A DNA stretch of 64,000 nt from assembly GCA_017450705.1 (NCBI GenBank), contig JAFSTC010000001.1:34653-98652 (forward strand), written 5' to 3'. Source of the stretch: Lentisphaeria bacterium. GTDB lineage: Bacteria; Verrucomicrobiota; Lentisphaeria; Victivallales; Victivallaceae. The notes below the pieces were generated by a model. That model worked only from the letters and a program-made list of their open reading frames with translations, did no database searches and was not told where the DNA came from. Positions 32,526 through 42,270 of this stretch are shown here, in pieces (positions within the stretch are counted from its first letter, which is position 1; each line of letters opens with the position of its first letter). The position numbers were made by a program, and so were the translations under genes.

Positions 32526-34886
32526 TCACATTTGCCCGCCGGAGCGCTCCCCGCCGAGACGTGCCTTGTCGGCCAGAGAGACGTGTCCTTCGACCTGCCC
32601 GTTGTCGAGGGGGTTGTCGATCCGCCGGGAAAGATCCCTGAAAAGCCGCCGGAGATCGATGATCCCGCCGATCATGAACCAGAAGGTGGTTACGATGCCC
32701 GCCGCACTCGGCACCGCCAGAATGACGATGAAGAAATAGCAGCTCCACCACTCGATGGGCCACGGCGAAAAATGATTCCAGATCAGCACCGCGACGAAGG
32801 TGAGCAGAAGTTTGTAGACGATGTTGTAGAAAAAGACGCTCCACGCAATGACGCGGTCGCCGCGGGAGTATTCGGGGGTGATGCCGATGAGTTTGCTCCA
32901 CACGGTCCCGAGGGTCCACGGAACTTTTTCCTGCGGTTTTCCGTCATCGGCATACGCTCCGCGGCGGAGCAGACGGTCGAGGTTGTAGGGGCGGCGGAAC
33001 GTCACCAGACTGCCGATGACGTAGGCCAGTACCCCGCTGATCATCGCGATCATGCTGATCTCGTAACTGTTGACGGGAAATTTGACGGCATCCATCCGCC
33101 AGACGATGAAGGGTTCGAACGGTCCCGAACAGGCTTCCAGAAACCGGCCGACAGCTTCCTCCCAGCCCTTCGCGACGAGAAAGGGATGGATGCGGTCCGC
33201 CCAGTTCCGCTGACAGAGGAGTCCGGCCAGCGAGATCCCCGAACCGAAGACGAGCGAGCAGTAAGCGCCGACGGTGTTCCCGAAGCGGCTGTACAACCCG
33301 AAAACCATGATGGGACCGGCGGCCCCCAGCCAGAGACTGCACATGATCGTGACGAACATGTTGATATAGTCCAGCTGGGTGAAAAACACCGCGACGACGA
33401 AGAAGAAAAGCGCCACGCCGATCGACATCAGCCGCAGCATCATCAGATGCGCTCTCGGGCTCGGAGCCCGCTTGAGAAACGGCAGGATCATATCCTGAAC
33501 GATGGTGCTCGAGGCGTTGAAGATGCGGCTGTCGTCGGTGGAGATGAGCAGCATGATCATCAGCAACGCGAAGATCCCCGTCAGCCCGACGGGGAACAGG
33601 GTGCGCAGCGCGATGGGCATCATCATCTGGTGATAGAGACTGCGGAAATTCTGAAACCTGGCGTTGGCCCGGGCCGTCGCCTCCCTGGCCGCCTCTTGGG
33701 CCGCTTCCCCGTCAAGACCGCGGACCGCCCTTTCGACTGAAACCGCCCGCATCTCCTTCAGCGCGGCATCGAGGTAAGGCGTATCCAGATTCTTCTTGCG
33801 CGAGAGGGGTTCGTCGATCCCGATCCGATGGCGCTGCACCGGGACCTTTCGCACCGCCCGGCTGATTTTTGCCCGGGCGTCGGCGTCGGCGACAACTCCG
33901 TCGAGGATCTTGTCGGAAAGTTTGATCCGGACATCATGCGCCCGATCCGCGAACTTGACGTGCGCCATGAAGCAGACGATCATCAGCGCGATGACGATCT
34001 GCATGACGGCCGCGAAACCGCTGCGCCAGGTGCCGAGGATGTTTGCCATCTTCTGTTCGTGGGGGGTCCGGCCGGAACCCGTGGTGTCGTTGCCGATCCA
34101 CGCGGCGCGGTTGAGGATGCTGTTGGTGATGGTGAAGACCAACGCGAAGAGATTGAAATCGCGCAGGTGCCCGATGTCGTAGGGATTGAGGTAACTTTCG
34201 CCGGGGACCCGGTCCATCATGACGGGCACGATGTCCCGGCCCCAGTTGAAGTTGAGAAAAACGTACCCGGTGAGTATCAGGAAAACCGGATAGCTCATCA
34301 GGCTCTGGAAACAGTCGGTGATGAGCAGCGAGATCCGGCCGCCGGGCCACAGAACCAAAACGGCGATGACGAGCAGGATCCCGGTGAGCAGGATGAAGGT
34401 CGGCAGATTGATCCCGCAGATCATGATCCGATGGGGGAGTCCGAGATAAAAAATGAAGAAATTGGCCGCAACCGCCGGGCCGATGGAGTTTGTGATCATT
34501 TCGGCAACGGTGCGTATCGTCGCGGCGATCACCCGGAAACTCCGGCTGTAACGCATTTCGAGGAACTGCCCGATCGAAAGCGCCCGCGTCGCCCGGTAGC
34601 GGTAGATGCAATAGCCGCTCAAACTGAAGATCGTTCCCAGCGGCAGGGTGATCAGCTCCCAGAAACTCATGGAAAATCCGCACTGGTATTTGGCTTCGAC
34701 GAGGGCGGTCACGGTGATGACGCTCATACCGGCCGCGACGTCGCCGACGGTGATGACGTAGCGTCCCGCCACCCGTCCGGCGGCGAGAAAGTCGACGACG
34801 CCGCGGACGTAACGCCGGGAGTAAAACGCAAGCCCCAGCACCGTCAGAAACGGCACCGTCAAAATCAGCCAATCGATCCAATGCAT
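32526..34886 (-). CDS. SSS-family sodium:solute symporter with large cytoplasmic-type insertion
   Basis: The 786-residue product has the sodium:solute symporter layout: first helix, a Gly-Asp-Val-Ala-Ala-Gly-Met-Ser segment, Ala-Leu-Val-Glu-Ala-Lys, and a Ser-Thr-Asp-Asp-Ser-Arg-Ile-Phe-Asn-Ala sodium-site region. Typical members have 450-600 residues. Here about 110 charged residues (roughly 310-420) are inserted between two membrane segments, and extra helices follow at the C-terminus. It is probably the uptake system for a sugar or sugar acid released by the neighbouring secreted proteins. The start at 34886 is set by GAGAGG six bases upstream; the secreted-protein gene ends 42 bases away. 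Confidence 0.82.
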   Translation of the reverse strand: MHWIDWLILTVPFLTVLGLAFYSRRYVRGVVDFLAAGRVAGRYVITVGDVAAGMSVITVTALVEAKYQCGFSMSFWELITLPLGTIFSLSGYCIYRYRATRALSIGQFLEMRYSRSFRVIAATIRTVAEMITNSIGPAVAANFFIFYLGLPHRIMICGINLPTFILLTGILLVIAVLVLWPGGRISLLITDCFQSLMSYPVFLILTGYVFLNFNWGRDIVPVMMDRVPGESYLNPYDIGHLRDFNLFALVFTITNSILNRAAWIGNDTTGSGRTPHEQKMANILGTWRSGFAAVMQIVIALMIVCFMAHVKFADRAHDVRIKLSDKILDGVVADADARAKISRAVRKVPVQRHRIGIDEPLSRKKNLDTPYLDAALKEMRAVSVERAVRGLDGEAAQEAAREATARANARFQNFRSLYHQMMMPIALRTLFPVGLTGIFALLMIMLLISTDDSRIFNASSTIVQDMILPFLKRAPSPRAHLMMLRLMSIGVALFFFVVAVFFTQLDYINMFVTIMCSLWLGAAGPIMVFGLYSRFGNTVGAYCSLVFGSGISLAGLLCQRNWADRIHPFLVAKGWEEAVGRFLEACSGPFEPFIVWRMDAVKFPVNSYEISMIAMISGVLAYVIGSLVTFRRPYNLDRLLRRGAYADDGKPQEKVPWTLGTVWSKLIGITPEYSRGDRVIAWSVFFYNIVYKLLLTFVAVLIWNHFSPWPIEWWSCYFFIVILAVPSAAGIVTTFWFMIGGIIDLRRLFRDLSRRIDNPLDNGQVEGHVSLADKARLGGERSGGQM

Positions 34887-34928
34887 AACAACCTCTCGTT
34901 TTCCGGGCATCCCGCGGGATGCGCCGGG

Positions 34929-37900
34929 TCACTCATGATCCTTTATTCTCCAGAAATTGCAGTTGATCCCGGTGAGCAGCTGACGGAGTCTCCCGTCGAA
35001 TGCTTCCCCGCCGCACGGCAGCAGCAGCGCGCCGCCGAAAGCCAGTCCGGGATGCAGGGCTCGGAACGTGAGACCCTTCGTTTCGGGAAGCCGCAGAACA
35101 AGTTGGGGCTGATAGGGATAGGCCCCGCCGTCCAGTGGGTAGTCCCATTTGAGGCGAGAAAGGTCCGTTCCGTAGCAGGCCTTGTAGAAATCGGCCGTTC
35201 CGTTCCGGATATAACCGACGACGACGGGCTTTTTTCCGAAATCCGCGAGGGCCAGCGTATCGTAGAAGCCGCCCGTTCCCCGTCCGCCCTGCGGCTGACG
35301 GAACAGCGTGAACAGCAGATAGTTCCCCGCGGGGACAGGGGCGAAATCGAAGCGGACCGCATCGCCGGCATCGCCGAATCTCACCACGGGCATCGCATAA
35401 TCCTCATCCGGCGGGCACACCCGGCTCTTTCCGGAGACCTTTGCCCTGTCCGCAGTCAGCATCCGGCACCCGGGAGCCGAGACAACGGCGACCTCCGTAA
35501 CCAGGCCGCCGTCGGTAATTTTGATTTCCCCCATCTGATGCACGCCGGGCGGGGAGGTCACTTCGAGTCGTCCCGCTTTCAACTGCGCCGTGAATCCCTG
35601 TGTGGCCGTCACGCTTGCGCGGGACGAGAGACCGGTGACCGGCAGGGTCAGCGTTTTTCCGGCCTCCCACGCCGCCAGTTTCAGTTCGGCCCCCCGCCGG
35701 GCGCCGCTGGTCAGAAGCCCGCCGATGACTGCGGGTGAAGCCTCCGTGCGGTACGTCAGCACGATCTCGGCTTTCGGACCGCTGTCGGCCTTCAGGGTCA
35801 ACCGGTTTCCGCCTTTTTTCAAAGCGCCGCCCAGCAGACGCGGGTTCAGCTGCACGAAGGTCCGTGCGGAAAAGGATCCGATTTCCTCCGTCGGCGCGTT
35901 TACCCGCACGATGAGGCTCGTTCTGGCCATGATCGGCTCGGTGAGAGCCTCTTCCGTCAGGGGGAAGAAGGTCCTGCCGTTATCCCGCGAACAGGCAAGG
36001 GAGATCGGCCTGCCGTCCTTCCCCGCCGCCGCATACCGGCCTTTGACGATGGGATAGGGCGTGTCGATCCGGTAGCAGAAACTTTTTTCCGTGGCGTCGA
36101 AAAAAGCCGGATTTTTTCGGGAGGGACGGCCGCGGAAGGAGAAAATGCCGACGGCACTGTCGGGAAAAAAGCGCCGCAGGCGACCGGTTCGGCCCGAAAG
36201 TTGCTGCTCCTGCGTGACATCCTGCCAATGACCCGCGGCATTTTCCTTCATGCGGTCGGTCACCAGAATGTTGCCGCTTCCATCGTTGAACCAGTGATAA
36301 CGGAAACTCTCGCCGGGATTGAGCACGTAGTCCATGCGGCGGGGAAACTGCGCGATGTGGACGTGATACGACCGTCTCCACGAACGGATGAAGTGATCGC
36401 TGCTTGCGCCCGTCACGGGCGAAGTGTGGAACTGATACATCAAATAGGGATCTTTTTCTATTTCGGCCAGACTTGCCTGCGTCCGACGGTCGCGGGCGGG
36501 GAAACAGGTCTGCGCCGAAAGGTCGTACAGAGCCCACTTGCCGTCGATCAGGACCTGTTCGAAGGCGTGATAGTAACCGTCGGCCGGCGACGACGGACAG
36601 CCCGCGACATTGGCGAACAGATTGACCGCCATATTGTTCAGCGGTCCGCACTCGAACCCGCAATAACTGTTCAGCAGGGTCATCGGCTCATACATCACCG
36701 GCCGCGACACGCCGTCGGCGGAAATACAGACCTGATTGCTGAGAAAATAGTCGGACGACTTGAGCAGCATATTGAACACCTGCCGCACCTTTTGCGCATC
36801 GGTCGCACCGGGAGGGATCCCCAGAGAGTCGCGCAGGTCCCCGTAGGAACGCGGATCGATGTCGCCGGCGTTGAGCAGAAACGGCGCGCGAAGCGGCTTC
36901 TCCGCATCCGCCGGGCAAAAGATCTCGACACTTTCCATCAGAGGATCTCCGTCCACGAAGAGCTCCGCCTTTCCGCCCGGTTCGAGCGTGAGTTTTTTCC
37001 GGTGCTCCCGGCGCATCGTCCGAAAGTCGCAGGCCCGCGGAACATCCCGGTAGTTCAGCTTGTTCAGAAAGCGCCGCGGATCGTTTTCCGCGGCCAGTTT
37101 TGCCGGGACCCAGGGGATCGTTTCGGCGGTTCCGTTCTTCGCCTCGACATGAATCGCGCCTTCGCGCGGAGCGTCCGCGGTCAGCAGGGAGCCGTCGATG
37201 AATTTTTCGCCGTCGTGCCGCACGCCGTCGAGGACGCGGTCGAACGTGAAGAGCGCCAAAGTGGAAGGATCCGCCCGAAAGCGCCGGACCGGGGTGTAAT
37301 CGCGGTCATAACGCATTTTGGAAGAGATGCGCAATTCGTTCATTCTGCCGTGGAAAAACGGTTGCAGCCGGGGGGCGATCCCCCTCACCCGGCGCACTTC
37401 TGTTCCGAGGGCGACGGCGTAGGGAACGATCTTGTCGGGATTGTTGTGCAAAGTCAGGACCGCCTCATGGTGGCGGTAACTTCCGTCCTCGAGTATCTTT
37501 TTGCCGTTGAGAAATATGCGGACGCCGCTCCGGCCCCAGCAGAAGGCAAGATCGCTCCAGACATTTTCGGGGATATCGGTCTTGACCTGCCATTGACGGC
37601 GTTTGCCGATGAGCCTGCGGTCATGGGCCTCCCACCGGAAGAGCCCCCGTTTGGGAAACTCCCGGATGATGAGGGTCAGCGTTTTGGTGCTCCTCTGGTA
37701 GGTGACGCGAAACATATACCCCTGCGTATGCTCGTAGGCGTCGATGAGGGTTATCGTCTTTTCGGGTTCTTTCCAGAGCGGATCGATCTTGACCTCGACC
37801 GTTCCGTCGCCGAGGGGCCAGGCGTAGTGTTTCTGACTTCTCAAAACATGGGCTTCGGCCCAGACCCCCTGTCCCGAAGTGCTGAAGAAGGGAGCCGTGC

Positions 37901-38882
37901 GACCGTCGAAAAAAAGCGCATAATCATCCGTCCCTTTTTCAACGGGAGAAAAGAGCGTGCTGCGGAAGGCCTGCAGGGGCATTTCGAGACCGCTGCGCAG
38001 CGAGAGACGGCTCACCTTGAGGACAGGCAGGGCATCGGTGCTGTCCCCGGCCAGAGCGCGGCCGTAAACGTCATACTTCTGAGGCACGGCGGAGAGAGCG
38101 ATGTGGATCCGGATCTTCTCCGCCTCGGGATGGATGCGCCCCGGCAGGGAGATCAGGGTGTCCTTGCCGGGAACGGTCAGCGGAGCGAGCCACCGGGGAT
38201 CGACGACGCCGACCGGCAGGATCCTGCCCTTCCCGTCGAACTGGTGCAGCCGCACGCCCATTCCCCAGGCCATTCGGGAGAGGGAGGTGAAACCGATTTC
38301 GAAATGACAACTTCCAGCACTGTTTTCCGGCAGTTTCACATCCTTGAAAAAATTGACGAAGTGTCTTTTTTTGACGTCGCGCGCCGAGAACAGAAGTCCG
38401 TCGGCGAGCCGCGATATGCGGCCCTGTTCCGGGTCCTCGGGAAAGATGATCTCCGGGTGAAGCCGGACCTTTTCGTTTCTGCCGCCGATCCTCCAGCCGC
38501 CGGCTTCGAGTACGTTTTTGAAGAGATCGTTGTCGGGCGCGGCGAAGCGGGAGTCCCCGTCGGGCGCTCCGAAATAGAGCCACAGGGCTTTTGTGTCTTC
38601 CGGCGGCGTGAAAAAAATCGACCCGGAAGTCTGAAACACCGGCAGACGCCGGAAGCCGGATGACGTTTCAGCCGCCGCCGCGCAATTTCCCGCCGACGCC
38701 GGGACTCCGGCGAGACGGGCGAGTTTCCCGGGATCGAACTTCAAATGGACATTTCTGTCGCTTTGAAGCATCGCCTTGTTCCAGTCGAGCCTGATGCGCC
38801 GCGGAAAATCCTTCAGCGGCCAGTTCTCCGCGGCGAAAAGGTTCAAAACGCCGAGAAGCGGCAGCAGCGGAAGCAGTTTCAT
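34929..38882 (-). CDS. very large secreted protein with LamG-like and transglutaminase-like domains
   Basis: The 1317-residue product has a signal peptide (1-18). Residues about 310-540 form a LamG/concanavalin-like domain, with Val-Trp-Ser-Asp-Leu-Ala-Phe and a closing Gly-Arg-Met-Asn-Glu-Leu-Arg-Ile. A transglutaminase-like domain follows with Cys745, His772 and Asp787 in the usual Cys...His...Asp order. The last third is a series of beta domains, including one from about 1010. Such proteins may cleave or cross-link peptide or amide bonds on polymers outside the cell. It ends 42 bases before the symporter and begins seven bases after the beta-helix gene stop, so the three form one operon. 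Confidence 0.65.
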   Translation of the reverse strand: MKLLPLLPLLGVLNLFAAENWPLKDFPRRIRLDWNKAMLQSDRNVHLKFDPGKLARLAGVPASAGNCAAAAETSSGFRRLPVFQTSGSIFFTPPEDTKALWLYFGAPDGDSRFAAPDNDLFKNVLEAGGWRIGGRNEKVRLHPEIIFPEDPEQGRISRLADGLLFSARDVKKRHFVNFFKDVKLPENSAGSCHFEIGFTSLSRMAWGMGVRLHQFDGKGRILPVGVVDPRWLAPLTVPGKDTLISLPGRIHPEAEKIRIHIALSAVPQKYDVYGRALAGDSTDALPVLKVSRLSLRSGLEMPLQAFRSTLFSPVEKGTDDYALFFDGRTAPFFSTSGQGVWAEAHVLRSQKHYAWPLGDGTVEVKIDPLWKEPEKTITLIDAYEHTQGYMFRVTYQRSTKTLTLIIREFPKRGLFRWEAHDRRLIGKRRQWQVKTDIPENVWSDLAFCWGRSGVRIFLNGKKILEDGSYRHHEAVLTLHNNPDKIVPYAVALGTEVRRVRGIAPRLQPFFHGRMNELRISSKMRYDRDYTPVRRFRADPSTLALFTFDRVLDGVRHDGEKFIDGSLLTADAPREGAIHVEAKNGTAETIPWVPAKLAAENDPRRFLNKLNYRDVPRACDFRTMRREHRKKLTLEPGGKAELFVDGDPLMESVEIFCPADAEKPLRAPFLLNAGDIDPRSYGDLRDSLGIPPGATDAQKVRQVFNMLLKSSDYFLSNQVCISADGVSRPVMYEPMTLLNSYCGFECGPLNNMAVNLFANVAGCPSSPADGYYHAFEQVLIDGKWALYDLSAQTCFPARDRRTQASLAEIEKDPYLMYQFHTSPVTGASSDHFIRSWRRSYHVHIAQFPRRMDYVLNPGESFRYHWFNDGSGNILVTDRMKENAAGHWQDVTQEQQLSGRTGRLRRFFPDSAVGIFSFRGRPSRKNPAFFDATEKSFCYRIDTPYPIVKGRYAAAGKDGRPISLACSRDNGRTFFPLTEEALTEPIMARTSLIVRVNAPTEEIGSFSARTFVQLNPRLLGGALKKGGNRLTLKADSGPKAEIVLTYRTEASPAVIGGLLTSGARRGAELKLAAWEAGKTLTLPVTGLSSRASVTATQGFTAQLKAGRLEVTSPPGVHQMGEIKITDGGLVTEVAVVSAPGCRMLTADRAKVSGKSRVCPPDEDYAMPVVRFGDAGDAVRFDFAPVPAGNYLLFTLFRQPQGGRGTGGFYDTLALADFGKKPVVVGYIRNGTADFYKACYGTDLSRLKWDYPLDGGAYPYQPQLVLRLPETKGLTFRALHPGLAFGGALLLPCGGEAFDGRLRQLLTGINCNFWRIKDHE

Positions 38883-38889
38883 GTTTCCG

Positions 38890-41211
38890 TCATCTCGGTT
38901 CGAACGACCCCGGGGAATCCGTCACGGCGATGGTGTCGAACCGCAAACCCTTCTTGAACGCCTTGAGACGCAGGGTGTGTTCACCCTTCTTCAGGTCGTA
39001 ATGCCGTAGGAAATTGCCGGAATCGCGGCCGGGAATGAGCATCGAGTAGGTCATGTAAGGGAAGGTCCGCATCGGCGAAAGTTCGAACTTGCCGCCGTCG
39101 ACCGCCGCCTGGATGCTGCGCCGCGGGCCGTACCCGCGGAGCAGGAAATAATACCGGCCGTCCTTCGGAACCTGAAATTTGTATTCGAAGACCTTGTCTT
39201 TGCACAGCTCCCTGTTCAGCTCGAAACACCGGCCGGAAATCCCGTTTTTGTCATCGACCATCGGCGCGGTCTCCCCGTTCGAGGGTTTGGCAGGGTCGAG
39301 GTAGAGCGCGAACTCCCCCTCCCTGTGCGGTCTCGCGGGCGGAATGAAATCGGTTTCCGCCTCGACGGTCACGGGACGCGACGTCCCGTCGGCGAGCCGG
39401 ATGAGGAAGGCCGCGCGGTAACTTCTGCGCTGCTTCATCTTTTCCCCGTGGAATTTGACGGTGAACGCCACCTTTTCCCCGGAGCGGAAAACCCCTCGGG
39501 CGGGCGTCACGTCGAACCAGTCGACGCCGTCGTTTTTGCGGATGACGAACTCGGAGGAAAAACCTTTGCCCCTGACTTGAGCGGTGACGGCCGCGCTCTT
39601 CGGCGCGGCATCGCCGTTTTTCACCTTGACGCCGGTGATGAATTCACGGTCGAGAACGACCGGGATCGGCCGGAGGGGCGTGGTGGAAAACTCGTTCCCC
39701 GGCTGGACGGCTCCATTGATGTCGCCCGGCGCGTTGAAATTCGGGATCGTCTGCGAGGGAACGGGTTTCGCCGGAACGAAACGGCCGCCGTCGGCAAATT
39801 TGACCTTCAGCGAATTGTTGACCAGCACCGACGGGGGAGCAAAGGCGAGTCCGCAGATCCGCACCTTGCCGGAGAAGACGTTGTTCTGGACGAAAGCCCG
39901 CAGCGTCTTCATCAGGATGATCCCGGCCTCGGTCCCGTTTCCCGCGAGGGTGTTGTTGAAGACGAACGCGCTGGCGTCCCGGCCGTGGCGGCCGTTGCCG
40001 GTTTTGATGGTCTGGCCGCATTCGCCGAATTCGTCGCCCATGCCGAAGAAGAGATTGCCGAAGACGTAAGACGGTCCGACGGCGCACCCCTGGATCGATA
40101 CGCCGCAGAACGAGGCCTGAAAACGGTTGTCGAAGCATCTGACGTTCTGCTGGCCGCCGTCGAGTTCGATGTTGTCGTCGGCGCTGAAGTACATGAAATT
40201 GCCGTAGATGTCGGCATCGCGGCGGAAGCCGCCGGATTCCTCGAAATTGCCGATGCCCTCGACGCAGTCGTTAAACCAGTGCCCGTCACTGCCGACGATG
40301 TCGCAGTAACGGATGACCGTCGAATAGCGCACGCAGTCCATCAGAATCCCGCAGGGTCCCTGAGGATGGGAGTAACGCCAGCTGTTGGCGTGGTTGCGGG
40401 GATCGTGGATGTAGCAGCGCTCGATGACCACGTCGCTGCACCGCTGAAGACGGATCGCCGCATTGAAGTTGACGTAGGGCAGTTTGCCGCCGTCCTTCCA
40501 GCCGAAGTGCGTGGTGGAGACGTCCTCGTAGAACTTGCCGCCCTTGTCGAAACGCTGTTTGCCGACCCGGCCCCAGCGGCTGATGTCGCAGTTGCGGATG
40601 CGGATGAAGCCGGAGTTGTGGATCTCGACGGCGTGGCGGAAATGGCCCGCCTTCAGAACGATGTCGTCGAGCAGGACGTAACCGGCTCCGTCAAACAGGA
40701 TCGAAAGTTTGTCGGTGTTGTTTTCCAGCACCGTCCCGGGCTTGACGGTGTAGCGCACCCAGCCTTTCCGGTCGCCCTTGTCGGAAATTTTGATGGGCGG
40801 GTTTTTCATCATTTCCGGCGTGATGTACACGGTCCGGGCCACAGGGACGTCGCTTTTCCACGTGCGGACGTCGCCGCGGCACACTTCCTTGCCGCCGGAA
40901 AGGAAGCGGATCTCGTACTTCGTGTCCTCCTCCAGCCGGACGATGCTGCCGCGATAGTTGTTGAATTCCGGATAGTAGAGCGGCGTGAGCGCCTGACGCC
41001 ACGGTTGCTTCGACCCCTTGGGACGGAACTCGAGCCGGACGTTTTCGAGTTCGGGAGAACCGTAGTAGACGCTGCACGAAACGAAAGTCGGCACCAGCAG
41101 GAGTTTCCCCTGCTCGACCGGCTGTACGAAATCCTTGCGCGTCATGGTCTTCGCCGATGCCGCGCAGAAGAGCGACAGGCAGAAGACCGACAGGAGAATT
41201 CGTTTGAACAT
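38890..41211 (-). CDS. secreted right-handed beta-helix protein (polysaccharide lyase-like)
   Basis: The 773-residue product has a signal peptide (1-20) and an N-terminal Ig-like domain with Tyr-Glu-Ile-Arg-Phe. A parallel beta-helix follows (about 180-450) with repeated short strands such as Ile-Arg-Ile-Arg-Asn-Cys-Asp-Ile and Val-Val-Ile-Glu-Arg-Cys-Tyr-Ile, typical of pectate-lyase and glycosidase folds (PbH1). A C-terminal CBM-like domain ends it. It could be a lyase or a GH28-like enzyme that feeds unsaturated oligosaccharides to the GH105 enzymes further on, but no catalytic residues can be named. Start at 41211, with the hydrophobic run directly after. Confidence 0.7.
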   Translation of the reverse strand: MFKRILLSVFCLSLFCAASAKTMTRKDFVQPVEQGKLLLVPTFVSCSVYYGSPELENVRLEFRPKGSKQPWRQALTPLYYPEFNNYRGSIVRLEEDTKYEIRFLSGGKEVCRGDVRTWKSDVPVARTVYITPEMMKNPPIKISDKGDRKGWVRYTVKPGTVLENNTDKLSILFDGAGYVLLDDIVLKAGHFRHAVEIHNSGFIRIRNCDISRWGRVGKQRFDKGGKFYEDVSTTHFGWKDGGKLPYVNFNAAIRLQRCSDVVIERCYIHDPRNHANSWRYSHPQGPCGILMDCVRYSTVIRYCDIVGSDGHWFNDCVEGIGNFEESGGFRRDADIYGNFMYFSADDNIELDGGQQNVRCFDNRFQASFCGVSIQGCAVGPSYVFGNLFFGMGDEFGECGQTIKTGNGRHGRDASAFVFNNTLAGNGTEAGIILMKTLRAFVQNNVFSGKVRICGLAFAPPSVLVNNSLKVKFADGGRFVPAKPVPSQTIPNFNAPGDINGAVQPGNEFSTTPLRPIPVVLDREFITGVKVKNGDAAPKSAAVTAQVRGKGFSSEFVIRKNDGVDWFDVTPARGVFRSGEKVAFTVKFHGEKMKQRRSYRAAFLIRLADGTSRPVTVEAETDFIPPARPHREGEFALYLDPAKPSNGETAPMVDDKNGISGRCFELNRELCKDKVFEYKFQVPKDGRYYFLLRGYGPRRSIQAAVDGGKFELSPMRTFPYMTYSMLIPGRDSGNFLRHYDLKKGEHTLRLKAFKKGLRFDTIAVTDSPGSFEPR

Positions 41212-41319
41212 GGTGCGTTTCCCTTTTCTTTTTGCGTCCCGCGGCAAAGACAGCCTGCTGACGACGGCAACAAGTATTGCGACTGCGTTTTTCGAACCCG
41301 GCGGAAGACAAATGATCCG

Positions 41320-42138
41320 TCAGTACGGAATGACCGAATCGGACGAAGAAAGATGAAAGTGTCCGCCCTGATTCCAGGTCACCCAGGGCAGGATCGTCCG
41401 GACGTCGCCGATGCCGTTGAGCGTGACGTGCCCGTCGGCCCAGAGGATGTTCGCCCGGTCGCCGTGAGCGCCGTTGAGCACGTTGATGCTGTTGCCGCTG
41501 CCCAGATCAAGATAGTAGTGCTGGGTCTTCCACTGGGCATGCCAGTTGTCCGCAAGCACGAGACAGGTGGTGGGGGACCGGAGCAGTTTGGGCCGCAGCA
41601 CCGACTCGTTGCTCTTGGCGCCGGCAAAAACCTTGCGATTGGAATCCCTGGGACTTTTCGCCCAGCGGTCCGAGGACGTGAAAGACCCGTAAAAAGACAC
41701 ATTCATCGCGTTTTTCTCTCCGGCGGCGGTCGGCGTCGTGCCCCCGTAGGTCTTCACCTGACTCCGATAGGGCACGACCGCGGGACAGAGCAGCATGTCG
41801 GGATTGCTGATGTAGTTGGCTTTGCCGAAGGGCCAGTTCTTTTTCGAGTTGGCCGACCGACCGTTCTCGTTGATCGTCTCGTTGATGAGAGTGCACCAGC
41901 GGGTCTCCGAATCCCCGTGGTAGATGTACATTTCGTCATTGTTGCCGTCAAGATACATCTGCATTGCGAGACCGACCTCTTTCAGATGGGAACTGCATTT
42001 CGTCGTTTTCGCCCGATCCCGTGCCTGCTGAAGGGCCGGCATCAGCATCGACGCCAATATGGCGATGATGGCGATCACGACCAGAAGCTCGATCAACGTG
42101 AAACATTTTCCGGAGACTCGATTGTTTTTCGCATTCAT
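41320..42138 (-). CDS. DUF1559 protein with type II pseudopilin N-terminus
   Basis: The 272-residue product has a prepilin signal: [16 protein letters not shown], with cleavage expected before Phe and the Glu at +5. A helix with Met-Leu-Met-Pro-Ala-Leu and a DUF1559 domain (with a His-x-Asp-Gly-His style Trp-Ala-Asp-Gly-His-Val stretch at the end) follow. These proteins are very abundant in Lentisphaerota and Planctomycetota; they are processed by prepilin peptidase and are linked to secretion or surface structure. Start at 42138 follows GGGGGTCTGTC; a TATAGT lies upstream on the minus strand (42195-42190). Confidence 0.85.
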   Translation of the reverse strand: MNAKNNRVSGKCFTLIELLVVIAIIAILASMLMPALQQARDRAKTTKCSSHLKEVGLAMQMYLDGNNDEMYIYHGDSETRWCTLINETINENGRSANSKKNWPFGKANYISNPDMLLCPAVVPYRSQVKTYGGTTPTAAGEKNAMNVSFYGSFTSSDRWAKSPRDSNRKVFAGAKSNESVLRPKLLRSPTTCLVLADNWHAQWKTQHYYLDLGSGNSINVLNGAHGDRANILWADGHVTLNGIGDVRTILPWVTWNQGGHFHLSSSDSVIPY

Positions 42139-42270
42139 GACAGACCCCCTTTCGTTCGGATTTTGACGTTGAGACCGCGAAACATACCTACTATACAGGG
42201 AGCCGCCCTTTTGTTCCATGTACAAATCTTCTGAAAACATGCACGAAACGACTGATGCTCGCGTTGTTTA

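Noticed and set aside
36201..38663. Long plus-strand open frame opposite the LamG/transglutaminase gene
   Set aside because: It is antisense to a gene with clear domains, its translation is Arg/Gly/Ala-rich without motifs, and high GC makes such frames common.
39325..42234. Long plus-strand open frame opposite the beta-helix and DUF1559 genes
   Set aside because: The minus strand carries recognisable signal peptides and folds; the plus-strand frame spans two genes and has no ribosome site.
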